64,000 nt of DNA, taken from NCBI GenBank assembly GCA_022701365.1, contig JAKUHH010000216.1, positions 868,001-932,000 on the forward strand. Direction: 5' to 3'. Positions 56,042 through 64,000 of the stretch are shown here, in pieces. The notes beneath the pieces are model-generated. The model was not told the origin of the DNA. It saw only the letters and a list, made by a program, of their open reading frames with translations, and did not search any database. Origin of the DNA: Mycocentrospora acerina (Eukaryota; Ascomycota; Dothideomycetes; Pleosporales). The translations under genes were made by a program, and so were the position numbers. The stretch's first letter is position 1. Each line of letters opens with the position of its first letter.

Positions 56042-57108
56042 CTAGTAGTCCGCTGCGAGAGCCTCGTCGCTAACATAAGTTGCGCCAGAGGCACTCTGCA
56101 AGTCAGAGAACTTTGCATCAAAGCCATCAGAAAACCCATAAGGGAATGCATTTGAGTTGTGGCCAGAGAAGGCTGATCCGAAGAAATCGACGGAATCAGA
56201 AAGGCCAGTAGTGGATTCCATTGAAGCAGGTGCTTCAGGGAACTGGTCGAAGTCGAAGAGGTTTTCCATTTGAGGCTTTTCATCGACTGGAGGTAGAGAT
56301 GAAAAAGAGTAAGGTAGGCCGAGATCGCCGCCAGAGATTGGGAGGCCATTTTCGAAACCGACTGACACTGCAGGTCGCACAATACCACGGCAGGATATTG
56401 TGTCAAGTCGGAATCGAGAGTGACCTCGAAAGAAACTGGCGTCTCGGGCGAAAGGGAGTCGCGGGGTGAGTCCATCGAGTCCATGGACTCGGGGCTGGGG
56501 AATGACGTCGATGTCTGCGCAGGGCAGATAGTGTCGGGCGTCTCTGTTGTGAACGACGAGGTGGGGTCGAAGATGACGGGCGACTCTACCGCCTCGCCAG
56601 GGTACTTGCCACGGTAGAATTCGAGCTCGGCCTTCATCTGAGCCATCTGCTGTCTGCAGTGCTGGAGGTCGGCGTCCATCTTGTCCTTCTCTTCTTGGAG
56701 GAGTTCGTACTCTTGACGCTTGCGCTCGCGGGAGTTGTGGGCAGCAAGGCGGTTACGCTTGACGCGCTCGATGCGTCGCTGCTCCTTCTCGTCGTCCGTC
56801 TTGGCCCGCTTTCGCGGGGGCAGGGCGGTCTTTGGCTCGGGAAGCACTTGGCCCCATGATTTCCGCTTCTTTACAGCCTTGGAGTCTGAGGATGAGGAAG
56901 GTGTGGGTGTTGACCCGGAGGGTTGCGAAGCGGATGTGAAGGCTGACGGTGTTGGTGATGGCACGTCAAACGGTACCTGGAGATCCTCCATTTTTATTGT
57001 GGTGGGGACGGCGTCGGAGAGTGGTGGGGTAAGAGGTCGTGTTGCCATCATGGTGGGCGTGTTCATTGTTTGTGTAAAGAAAGAGTCAAAAGCTTGGTCC
57101 ATCCCCAT
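56042..57108 (-). CDS. hacA: HacA/Hac1 bZIP activator of the unfolded protein response (spliced form)
   Basis: HacA activates ER chaperone and secretion genes after Ire1 removes a short intron from its mRNA. The start MGMDQAFDSFFTQTM is at 57108. A bZIP basic region lies at residues 119-131 (NRLAAHNSRERKR), followed by leucine-zipper heptads. Without splicing the frame runs to 55831 (425 residues). Removing 56371-56390 shifts to the frame with VSVGFENGLPISGGDLGLPY and an acidic tail (MENLFDFDQFPEAPASMEST), ending at 56042. This gives 348 residues, like other filamentous-fungal HacA proteins. No conventional intron is seen. Upstream start codons at 57143 and 57139 suggest translational control. 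The assignment rests on the bZIP plus the intron, and is strong. Confidence 0.93.
56371..56390 (-). promoter_or_regulatory. Unconventional 20-nt Ire1-type intron of hacA
   Basis: On the minus strand the boundaries read ATATCCTG^CCGTGG at the 5' side and GCGACCTG^CAGTGTC at the 3' side, so both cuts follow CCTG. The length is exactly 20 nt and there are no GT-AG ends. Removal shifts the frame into the acidic activation tail. Size and CTG^C(A/C)G boundaries match the Ire1 introns known from Aspergillus and Trichoderma hacA/hac1, from recall. Confidence 0.88.
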
Positions 57109-57112
57109 GTTG

Positions 57113-57143
57113 TTAGAGGTTGTCGATGCGGAGTATCATGCAT
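57113..57143 (-). promoter_or_regulatory. Two upstream ORF starts in the hacA 5' leader
   Basis: The ATG at 57139-57137 opens an 8-codon uORF that stops at 57113, four bases before the hacA ATG. The ATG at 57143-57141 opens a second uORF in another frame that overlaps the hacA start. In Aspergillus and Trichoderma, uORFs in an extended leader repress translation, and ER stress shortens the leader. Whether the transcript includes these here is unknown. Confidence 0.55.
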
Positions 57144-59990
57144 CTGGAGGGGTGGAGGGAGTGGATGATTATGAGTGGGCTCTGGTCGGACTTGCCAGGT
57201 GGCCTCAAGGCGTGCTTTATGGCAGCGTCGACTGCGCCCCTGTCCGGGGCGCTTGGCCCAATGCGGTAGGCGCCAAGGGTTGCGTACTTGCTTAATTTAG
57301 CGCTGAATACGCAGCAGCTTTGGTCCCCTACTTTCGAGACTCTGCCCGCCGGCCCGCCAGTTTCACCAGCCCCTTTCGGAGCCCATCCGTGTGCCCCTAG
57401 CACAGAGTCAGGGGAGATGCTGCGGCCTCAACGTGCTTCACGGCCATCAGTGCCCCTCTGTCGCTGTGGAGATGGCCTCACTGGGTGTGCTGGTGATGTC
57501 CACTGTGTGTGTCTGCCAACCCTGCCAGCGAGAGACGTCGTCAGCCCCCAGCCCTCACGCTTCATCAGCAAGCAGAAGGATACGACGGACGGAGCTGCCC
57601 TGAGTCGGTGGCCCGCTGTGACAATCCACATGTCGGTGGCGACACGAAACACAGCTGTGTATCGTAGGATGCCGTCAGCTTCCTATCAGCGTCCTCGGAG
57701 CACCTGGATCAGCTGCCCCTTTTGGCCTCCCCACAGATGTGCGCATTCCTCCCGATATTGCCACCAACGCTCGCAACATGGATGAGGGAAATCTAGTTAT
57801 GACTAAGTAAACTGTAAGTAATCAATTAGTTAATTGCTAAGAATTACCAACTGTAGGCGTATTTTTGTCTGTGATTTAGTAAAGTAGTAATTACTAAATT
57901 ACTAGATGTCGCCTTTGTTGGTTTAGAGTGTTAGTAATAACCAAATTTCCCCCATCCATGCGTCGCAATATCGAGGCCATATTCGCAGATAAAGGCGCCG
58001 CTGAAATAGTACCTTCTGGAAGTGTCCGTCCCGCATCTACTTCCCTGAGCCGCTAGCAAGCTCACCCATTGTACCACACGACCCCACAATATGCCGTGAT
58101 CTATGCCATTACCCAAATCATCGACACAGCCGGAAGATCTATGCAATCTGGGGTAAACATTGCCTGCCGAACCATGAAGCAGTGCAGACCTTCATTGTTC
58201 CGGAATGCCGCAAGGCCGTGGTATTGCAGCACCTCCGGTGTAATATGGAACACTCGGTCCTTGAGTTCTTAGGGTGGATTTCGCTTAACATTCCAGACTC
58301 AACGCTCCGACAATCCGCACGTGTCAGAGACCGAGTCCCTAAAGTGCCCTTGGCAGTTGCTTTCTCACTTGAGGACCCTTCCGCGCTCTCATGCATCTGC
58401 CTGCTCGCCTGTCTGTAGACTTGAGATCGTCGCCACACGATGGGCTAAATTGTACGCCCATGTTTCGTTTTAGAAATGTGACGTGCGTAAATCCCTCAAG
58501 TGTCGTCTCATACGTGTTTCCTCGCAAGAGCCATTGCCTCTGGTTTCCTCCGTTGATGTCGTCGTCACTGTTTCAAGGCAGCAGAATTCCGACCTATCAT
58601 GTTGCAAATATCGAGGCTGCCTGGACATGTTCCAGTGTCACCCCCTTGCGTCGATAACCGTCAAAGAACATCAAACTCATAGTAAGCAAAATCGATAGTC
58701 TTACAATACATGGCTGCCTGCTCAACATCGACCAACGTCGATGAATGAACACGTTTGTCCATTAGATCTTGGGCACGATGTCATGAGGTCCCCCGTTCAA
58801 AAGCGAGCAAAATACGGCAGTAGTACAAGTTCATCCAATTTTCCGTCGAAACCGAGAAGCAAATCCGAGCCTGATGGTCACAAAGTTGCACGCACATTAT
58901 GGAGCCAGATCATTACGCGAATGATCTCTGCCACTCATCAACAAGTGTACCGCTACGAGGTGTCGGTCGTAGGTTGCAAGACAAAAGCCTCCTAAAGGGA
59001 GTATTGGAGGTAAGCAGGCCAATACGAATTCGACATTACTTTTACAACTTGCTTGCAGCTATCAACACGACTATACGAGACCCTTATATTCGCCCCATTT
59101 TTGATTCGCATTTCTATTTTCTTTTTCAGTCTTGCTCCTTTTTTCCGTAAATTTCCTCTCCTATCTCAGTCATGCTCGTAATGATCGCCGTTCACACATC
59201 GCCGTTCATATTCTGCATATCCGTAATCGGCGAAGAAAAGCAAGCACAATTCGACAATTGAAAGGTGATAGCCAAAGGTCAGAGTTACGAATCTGATTTG
59301 TTTGATCAGTCTACATGCGTCTTCAAAAAGGTAATAAGAAGGAACAACTGGTTCACAATCTGATTGTGTACCGCTGCCGTCAAGCTACAGGTTGGTCATC
59401 ACATTTCAGCATTGAGTGCAGAGTAAAAGTATGAAGCTGACCGTTAAGACTACGGAGAGGTTCGTGCCCTAAAATGGGGGCAGACTATCGCCTGTTCGCA
59501 AAGCAATTTCAAGCCTCAAGCTGCGTTCAATAATATCGAAATCAGTCGCGCAGCCCTAACCTACTGAATGGTACGTACATATAGACTCGCAACTATGCGC
59601 ATTGCCAGATCGATGAGTTTATACTTTCGTTTGTTGAATACAAGTCGACGACACCTGCCCCACCGCATCGTACGAACACACGCGTCTCCAACCACCCGCA
59701 CGTGCTAAATCCTCAACCGGTGATTTTGCCGGCCATTGGGTCTTTAAATATACTTCGGCAGACGCGTCAATTATGGCTATTCTATTTTCATCGAAAGCAG
59801 CCGTCGATGCTTCGCAATCTGGATTGCGTATGTACAATGGCACAACTAAATAGTAATGCATTCATCATTTTCCATCTATATAATCTGCTAGTATCTGTCC
59901 GCGACTCCTTAGACGGCTCCCATAATATTCCCTAGATATATCATTCTGACTCTGATCAACAGTTCAAGCAAACCTTCTGTATATACTATA
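57144..59990. other. 2.85-kb gene-free region containing a MITE-like element
   Basis: The first part is the hacA promoter and leader. Between 57300 and 57780 overlapping GC-rich frames lack protein features. A terminal-inverted-repeat element occupies 57777-57960. From 57961 to 59700 there are only chance ORFs. The final 300 bp should be the promoter of the Crh-type gene. Confidence 0.45.
57777..57960. mobile_element. MITE-like element with 29-bp terminal inverted repeats
   Basis: The left end (57777-57805) starts CATGGATGAGGGAAATCTAG. The reverse complement of the right end (57932-57960) starts CATGGATGGGGGAAATTTGG. The arms agree at about 25 of 29 positions. The interior is AT-rich, non-coding and itself palindromic (AGTAATTACT). 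The hexamer TCGCAA flanks the left end directly (57771-57776) and recurs two bases beyond the right end (57963-57968), a possible target duplication. Confidence 0.65.
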
Positions 59991-61134
59991 ATGCTACTCT
60001 CCTTCCTTTCATGTATCGCGCTGCTCCTCGCCAACCGCTCCTTTGCTCAAACAACGACATCTTGCAATCCAACCGAAAAAAGTGAGTTCAATTTTTACTA
60101 GATTTTTTATCACTAAAAAATACCTCAACAAAAGCCTCAATACTAATTTACTCGCAGCTTGTCCCGCCAATGCTGGCCTCTCTAGCGCGACATACACTCA
60201 CGACTTCACCACCGGCGCAGACTCCTCTACATGGAACGTCACAGCAGGAAGTATAACTTACACAACCCAAGGCGCGGAGTTCACTATTAATAAATCGGGT
60301 GACGCGCCCACTATCCGCTCAAACTGGTATATATTCTTCGGCCGAGTATCCTTCGTCCTTAAAGCCGCCCCTGGGACAGGCATTGTCAGCTCCGCGATCC
60401 TACAATCAGACGACCTGGACGAAATCGACTGGGAGTGGGTTGGCGGCAAAGCAGACAGCGTGCAGACAAATTACTTTGGCAAGGGTAACACCACATCCTA
60501 CGACCGCGCAGTATGGACCGCTGCATCTGCGACCCAGAGCACAAGTCGGAACTACACAGTTGTATGGACAGAAAGCCTTACAACATGGTACATTGACGGT
60601 GTCGTGACAAGAACCCTAAAGTATGCCGATGCGCTCGCGGGCAAAAACTATCCTCAAACACCAATGGATATCCGCATTGGCATCTGGGCCGGAGGCGACA
60701 AAAGCAATGAGGCAGGCACAATTGAGTGGGCAGGCGGCGAGACAACCTACAGCGACGGCCCTTTTACAATGTACCTCGAGAAAGTGGAGGTGGAGAATTA
60801 CAACCCAGCGGCCAGCTACACGTACGGGGACTTGACCGGTGACTATGACAGCATTAAGAGGGACGGGTCAGCGACATCGTCGAGTTCAAAGGGAAGCAGC
60901 AGCAGTAGCAGCAGTAGCAGCAGCAGTACTTCGAGCGCGACTAAGTCCTCGGGGACATTGGCTTCAAGCAGCACAGCGAGTAGTAGTAGCACGACAACGA
61001 GCACACAAGTAGCCTCGTCGGTGGTACCAGCACTAAGAGAACAAACCGCATCGAGCGACGCCCGAAAGCTCAGAATGTCAGGGTGGCAGCAGAGTGTGAT
61101 GCTTCTCCTGACAATTCTTCTTTGCGTATACTGA
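59991..61134 (+). CDS. Crh-type GH16 cell wall transglycosidase, GPI-anchored
   Basis: Two exons, 59991-60082 and 60158-61134 (GTGAGT donor, GCAG acceptor), about 355 residues. The signal peptide is MLLSFLSCIALLLANRSFAQ. Then come a short cysteine-containing segment and the GH16 fold with the catalytic DEIDWEW motif (two glutamates flanking aspartate, E-x-D-x-E). VQTNYFGKGNTTSYDRAV, YTVVWTESLTTWYIDGVVTR and YPQTPMDIRIGIWAGGDKSN follow. A Ser-rich linker encoded by AGC repeats (about 60890-61010) and a C-terminal hydrophobic segment (SVMLLLTILLCVY) fit GPI anchoring. Crh1/Utr2-type enzymes link chitin to beta-1,6/beta-1,3-glucan in the wall. Confidence 0.92.
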
Positions 61135-61391
61135 CTAGCACACTGAATTTCTTACTATAGATAAACAACATTACCAAAAAAATATCAATCCATCCAATCC
61201 ATCAACAAACACTCTTCTTTCTGACTTTCCCCTGCTCCACAGCATAATACACACAACACGATACGCTAATACAACCTACCCAAACAGCCTCACCCCCCTT
61301 CCCCCAAAAAAAGACATGCAGCCCAGATGGAAAAAAATCGCATCTACATTTGCAACGACAACAGAAGACACGAGAGCAAAAAAATCAATTT

Positions 61392-61476
61392 GGACGCTGT
61401 GGGAATTGAACCCACGACCTTTCACAGACATTTTTGATAATGCGAAGCGAAAATCATACCCCTAGACCAAGCGCCC
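61392..61476 (-). tRNA. tRNA-Ala(CGC) with a short intron
   Basis: An 85-nt cloverleaf on the minus strand. The acceptor stem GGGCGCT/AGCGTCC contains a G3-U70 pair, the alanine identity element. The D-arm is GTCTAGGGGTATGAT, the anticodon stem TTCGC/GTGAA, and the T-arm GTGGGTTCAATTCCCAC. The anticodon CGC lies at 61444-61442. The anticodon loop is 14 nt too long, consistent with a nuclear tRNA intron after position 37. No CCA is encoded, as expected. The D-arm and body look proline-like, so the identity rests on anticodon plus G3-U70. Confidence 0.85.
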
Positions 61477-61975
61477 GATTAGATAATTTCATGAAGTTTC
61501 GAGAAATTAAGTCGTATACAAATTGACTAGTAGCGCGACTACAGCGATTGAAAGACTGTTAGTAACGGATGACATATCGCACGAGGCTAAATATATCATG
61601 ACCGTCGTAACTATTAATACAACTTCGTGGTACCCTTGTATCACGGAAGGAAAAAAAAGGGGGATGGATGATGCGACGGGCTTTTTTCATAATTTTTTTG
61701 GCCATAGTATGCATACACATTGTTCAAGGCGATTATCTCCCTCCATGACTAAAGTCTCGTTTCTAAATCCTTCACTCGCAGTCCCTGTTCACATGTGGAA
61801 AAAACGTTCGATTAACATGATTCATAATTCTTTTATTTCTTGTTTCAAAAAATTGTAATTTTAATACATGTATACCATTCCCATCCTATTCCGTTCCATT
61901 TCGTTTCGTTTCATTTCGTTTCGTTTCGTTTCTTTCTCGCTCAAGACAGATAGACAGACAGACAGTCAAACAACA
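61477..61975. other. Intergenic with a TTTCG pentanucleotide repeat
   Basis: AT-rich. A (T)TTCG-type repeat occupies about 61890-61933. No gene seen. Confidence 0.45.
61890..61933. repeat. TTTCG pentanucleotide microsatellite
   Basis: About eight TTTCG/TTTCA units in a row, just downstream of the 72-residue protein's stop codon. Confidence 0.85.
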
Positions 61976-62194
61976 CTACCCCACAGTCTTACTCGTCGTC
62001 TCCTCTGCGTGCTTTGCAAGGGGATGCTCCGGGTTGCTGGGCAGTCCCTTCTTCGTGTCGTTGCTGTTCTGCTGCGAGGAGCCCTTTGCAGGCGCGCCGC
62101 CCTGGTCGTTTGTGTTGGACGAGGTAGCGCCGGACTGGGCGTCGTTTTGGCGCTCTGGCTCAGGGGACTGGCGGCCTTGGTTTGGGGCGGACAT
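61976..62194 (-). CDS. Small disordered protein, 72 residues
   Basis: A single-exon frame starting MSAPNQGRQSPEPERQNDAQ, through GGAPAKGSSQQNSNDTKKGL, to PSNPEHPLAKHAEETTSKTV. It is hydrophilic, with no cysteine, signal peptide or domain. Composition is clearly protein-like and differs from the surrounding AT-rich DNA. I recall similar short proteins as conserved in filamentous ascomycetes, with no known function. A TGACGTCA palindrome lies about 280 bp upstream. Its size and composition parallel the 71-residue protein at 54681, but I see no homology. Confidence 0.6.
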   Translation of the reverse strand: MSAPNQGRQSPEPERQNDAQSGATSSNTNDQGGAPAKGSSQQNSNDTKKGLPSNPEHPLAKHAEETTSKTVG

Positions 62195-62296
62195 GACTGT
62201 TTTTCAATTCTTCGGTTTGGTTTGGAGGGTGTGTGGTTGTAGTGGTAATGGAGAGAAGTGACTAGAGGGGAGGTTTGTTGTTAGTCTAGTGTAGCT

Positions 62297-62321
62297 ATGA
62301 TGTGATGTGATGTGATGTGAT
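62297..62321. repeat. TGATG pentanucleotide repeat
   Basis: Five consecutive TGATG-type units upstream of the 72-residue protein gene. Confidence 0.8.
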
Positions 62322-62475
62322 ATAAGGTGACAACACGTACTTTTTTCTTTTCTTCTTCTTTTCAATGATTTGTAGGAGGAATCAGGAGGAGATGGAATAG
62401 TAAATCAGAACAGCAGAAAGAGTTGCCTTTTGAACTGATACCAATGCTGGCCCCACTCTCATCATTGGGCCCCCC

Positions 62476-62483
62476 TGACGTCA
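62476..62483. promoter_or_regulatory. CRE-type palindrome TGACGTCA
   Basis: Perfect TGACGTCA about 280 bp upstream of the 72-residue protein gene, a possible bZIP site. Position and motif only. Confidence 0.25.
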
Positions 62484-62892
62484 TGCTCATCATTACAGAG
62501 CTTGACGCGCCTGTGTGTCTATCGCGCCTGCGTCGGTCCGGGCAACTACATAATATCTACGTCAGGTTTCGTCAGGTCCCTCCTGCTTGTCGGGGGGGGT
62601 GCATGACAACGCGTGCTGACTGATGGGGAATTGATTGCACAATGCGCGAGCGCACGTCGGAATGCGTTTAAATCTGTGCTGCACATTACAACTGTGAAGA
62701 GTGAATGTCGTTGGGTGAGCGCGTCAATTTTGCAACTGAGATTGCGACATGGGTGTTTCGAGAGCGTGCGAATGCGAATTTATAAAAGAGAAGAAGAAGA
62801 TAAAAATCCATCTGCACACAACGCATAATTTGATGCTACATAGTTAAGTGTACACGGGTTAAACAAAAAAAGCTTCAACAAACTCCTCTCCC

Positions 62893-64000
62893 TCAACTCA
62901 TCTTTCCTATCTCTACATCCCCCTCTCCCATGTCTTCATCGTCATCCCACCCACTACTCTTGAATTTCCGCCCAGCCCAAAGTCCCAGTGCCGTTGCCGC
63001 ACTAGCTGTCAAAAACCACCCCTCAAACCACATCTCAGTGAACCTAGGCTCCAGCGGAGCCCCCAAAGCATCCCCAATCTTTCCCTTCATCTCCATGGGA
63101 AGATTGCTCCTCAACAAGAGTGCCGAGCTGATGACATATGTGGCTGCAATCTGCGAGATTAGCAGCGCAAAGTTGGTTTTTGTGTAATTGAGAATAGAAG
63201 GGAATGCGCGCGCAAAGAGAAAAAAGGTTTGTAACACGCTGTTGAATGAGAGGAGTAGCATGACGCCTGATAACAAAAAGGAAATTGTTCGACTCCAGGC
63301 TACACGGTCAATAGTGGGATCCCAGTGTTTGGCAAATAGGGCGAGGAAGTTGTTGATGGGGTCGCTGTTGGAGAAGCTCGTGTTTGGCGAGGAGAAGCGG
63401 CGAAGCGTAGTAAAGGTGGTAGCGGCGATGCGGTATGCGCAGTAGAGTGCGAAGATGTAAGAGCACATGTTTAGAAGACGGCCATACGTGGTATGTGAGC
63501 GAACTTGACCTTGTCGACGGCTCTGCAGGATGGCGAGAGAATTCTGCAGTGTATGGCGCATCGTTTCGAGGCCTTGTATCTCCAATCGAAGTGTATTCCG
63601 CTCTTGGACATCTGGATTTCCTCGAATGGTACCCACCACTCGGCTCATGAAGCCCTCTTGTGGGTGGTCCGAGAGCTTTCTTTCGACTGCACGGAGTCGA
63701 CTCTCTTTGACCAGAAGCATATCGTTTGTCGCATGCAGGCCAGCCTGCTTTCGAGTAATATCCGACTCGGACACTTGTCGGTACTTCACCCCAAACGTCT
63801 GCCATAAAGACGAGATAGCAGCGAACCCGGCAAGAGAGGCCATGAGACTAATCCCAATGACACCGATTCTCTCCAAGCAACCCTCACTGAAAGTGTGATC
63901 ATGTAGATACGTCGCTTCATGCAGATAGGACCCTAGAAGCCCACTCCCAAGGTACCAGAAGCCCGCCAGCCATATTGCCAGTCCACAGAGCTCCAAAACC
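62893..64000 (-). CDS. GPHR/GTG-family membrane protein, C-terminal part (runs off the right edge)
   Basis: The frame is open from the window edge to the stop at 62893, about 370 codons. The ATG at 63996 is probably internal. Helices are visible in ELCGLAIWLAGFWYLGSGLL, ERIGVIGISLMASLAGFAAI, LLNMCSYIFALYCAYRIAAT, VAWSRTISFLLSGVMLLLSF and FALLISQIAATYVISSALLL, with FLTASAATALGLWAGRKF near the end. A long charged coiled-coil loop (about residues 80-170) includes RNTLRLEIQGLETMRHTLQ. This layout is that of Golgi pH regulator / abscisic-acid GPCR-type proteins, which act as Golgi anion channels in animals and are uncharacterised in most fungi. An acidic tail follows. Confidence 0.82.
   Translation of the reverse strand, partial: VLELCGLAIWLAGFWYLGSGLLGSYLHEATYLHDHTFSEGCLERIGVIGISLMASLAGFAAISSLWQTFGVKYRQVSESDITRKQAGLHATNDMLLVKESRLRAVERKLSDHPQEGFMSRVVGTIRGNPDVQERNTLRLEIQGLETMRHTLQNSLAILQSRRQGQVRSHTTYGRLLNMCSYIFALYCAYRIAATTFTTLRRFSSPNTSFSNSDPINNFLALFAKHWDPTIDRVAWSRTISFLLSGVMLLLSFNSVLQTFFLFARAFPSILNYTKTNFALLISQIAATYVISSALLLRSNLPMEMKGKIGDALGAPLEPRFTEMWFEGWFLTASAATALGLWAGRKFKSSGWDDDEDMGEGDVEIGKMS

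Larger units (their letters stand above)
62195..62892. other. Intergenic, promoter of the 72-residue gene and 3' flank of the GPHR gene
   Basis: It contains a TGATG-type repeat at 62297-62321 and a TGACGTCA palindrome at 62476-62483. No ORF supported. Confidence 0.45.

Noticed and set aside
57288..57785. 165-codon plus-strand frame upstream of hacA
   Set aside because: It overlaps other frames and the presumed hacA promoter. The residues are low-complexity and no family pattern is visible.

Overview
The window looks like chromosomal DNA of a filamentous ascomycete, most likely a Dothideomycete of the Pleosporales type (inferred from gene content and style, not from a database search). Genes are interrupted by short GT-AG introns of about 45-66 nt. 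Cell-wall proteins are GPI-anchored or carry CFEM domains, small secreted proteins are present, and there is a HacA-type bZIP factor with a 20-nt unconventional intron. I assign 22 protein genes with reasonable support, one gene remnant, one intron-bearing tRNA gene and several repeat structures. The two ends cut through genes: NCA2 at the left edge and a GPHR-family membrane protein at the right edge.

Left part (1-30 kb), mostly housekeeping and transport. NCA2 (mitochondrial, partial), a CFEM/GPI wall protein, a 12-TM MFS exporter, an unknown 754-residue membrane protein, a DAL5-type MFS permease, then a 2.9-kb gene-poor gap. An LRRC40-like leucine-rich-repeat protein diverges from a coiled-coil protein. 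A decayed octapeptide-repeat sequence lies just before ribosomal protein eL13. Then come an HRI1-like protein, an unknown membrane protein and TRM1, the last two divergently transcribed.

Middle part (about 29-48 kb), an AT-rich, gene-poor accessory-looking stretch. It holds an Rds1-type secreted ferritin-like protein, a degenerate array of about 105-bp repeats, a small secreted protein, a cloverleaf-like inverted-repeat element, an 11-exon hybrid histidine kinase with its phosphotransfer residues intact, and a secreted protein with two Kex2-type KR sites. A 5'-truncated DUF3176-like remnant follows. Embedded here is a conserved divergent pair, ISA2 (mitochondrial Fe-S assembly) and kynureninase (NAD synthesis).

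Right part (48-64 kb). An Npl6/RSC7-like chromatin-remodelling subunit diverges from an unknown disordered protein. Next are a TDA3-like FAD oxidoreductase and a three-exon 71-residue protein. HacA follows, with its Ire1-type intron at 56371-56390 and two upstream start codons whose short ORFs end at or overlap its start. Then come a 2.9-kb gene-free region with a MITE-like element, a Crh-type GH16 wall glycosidase, tRNA-Ala(CGC), a 72-residue disordered protein and the GPHR-family gene. There is no operon-like organisation. Functional links are thematic only: wall remodelling (CFEM protein, Crh enzyme), secretion stress (HacA) and sensing or transport (histidine kinase, MFS carriers).
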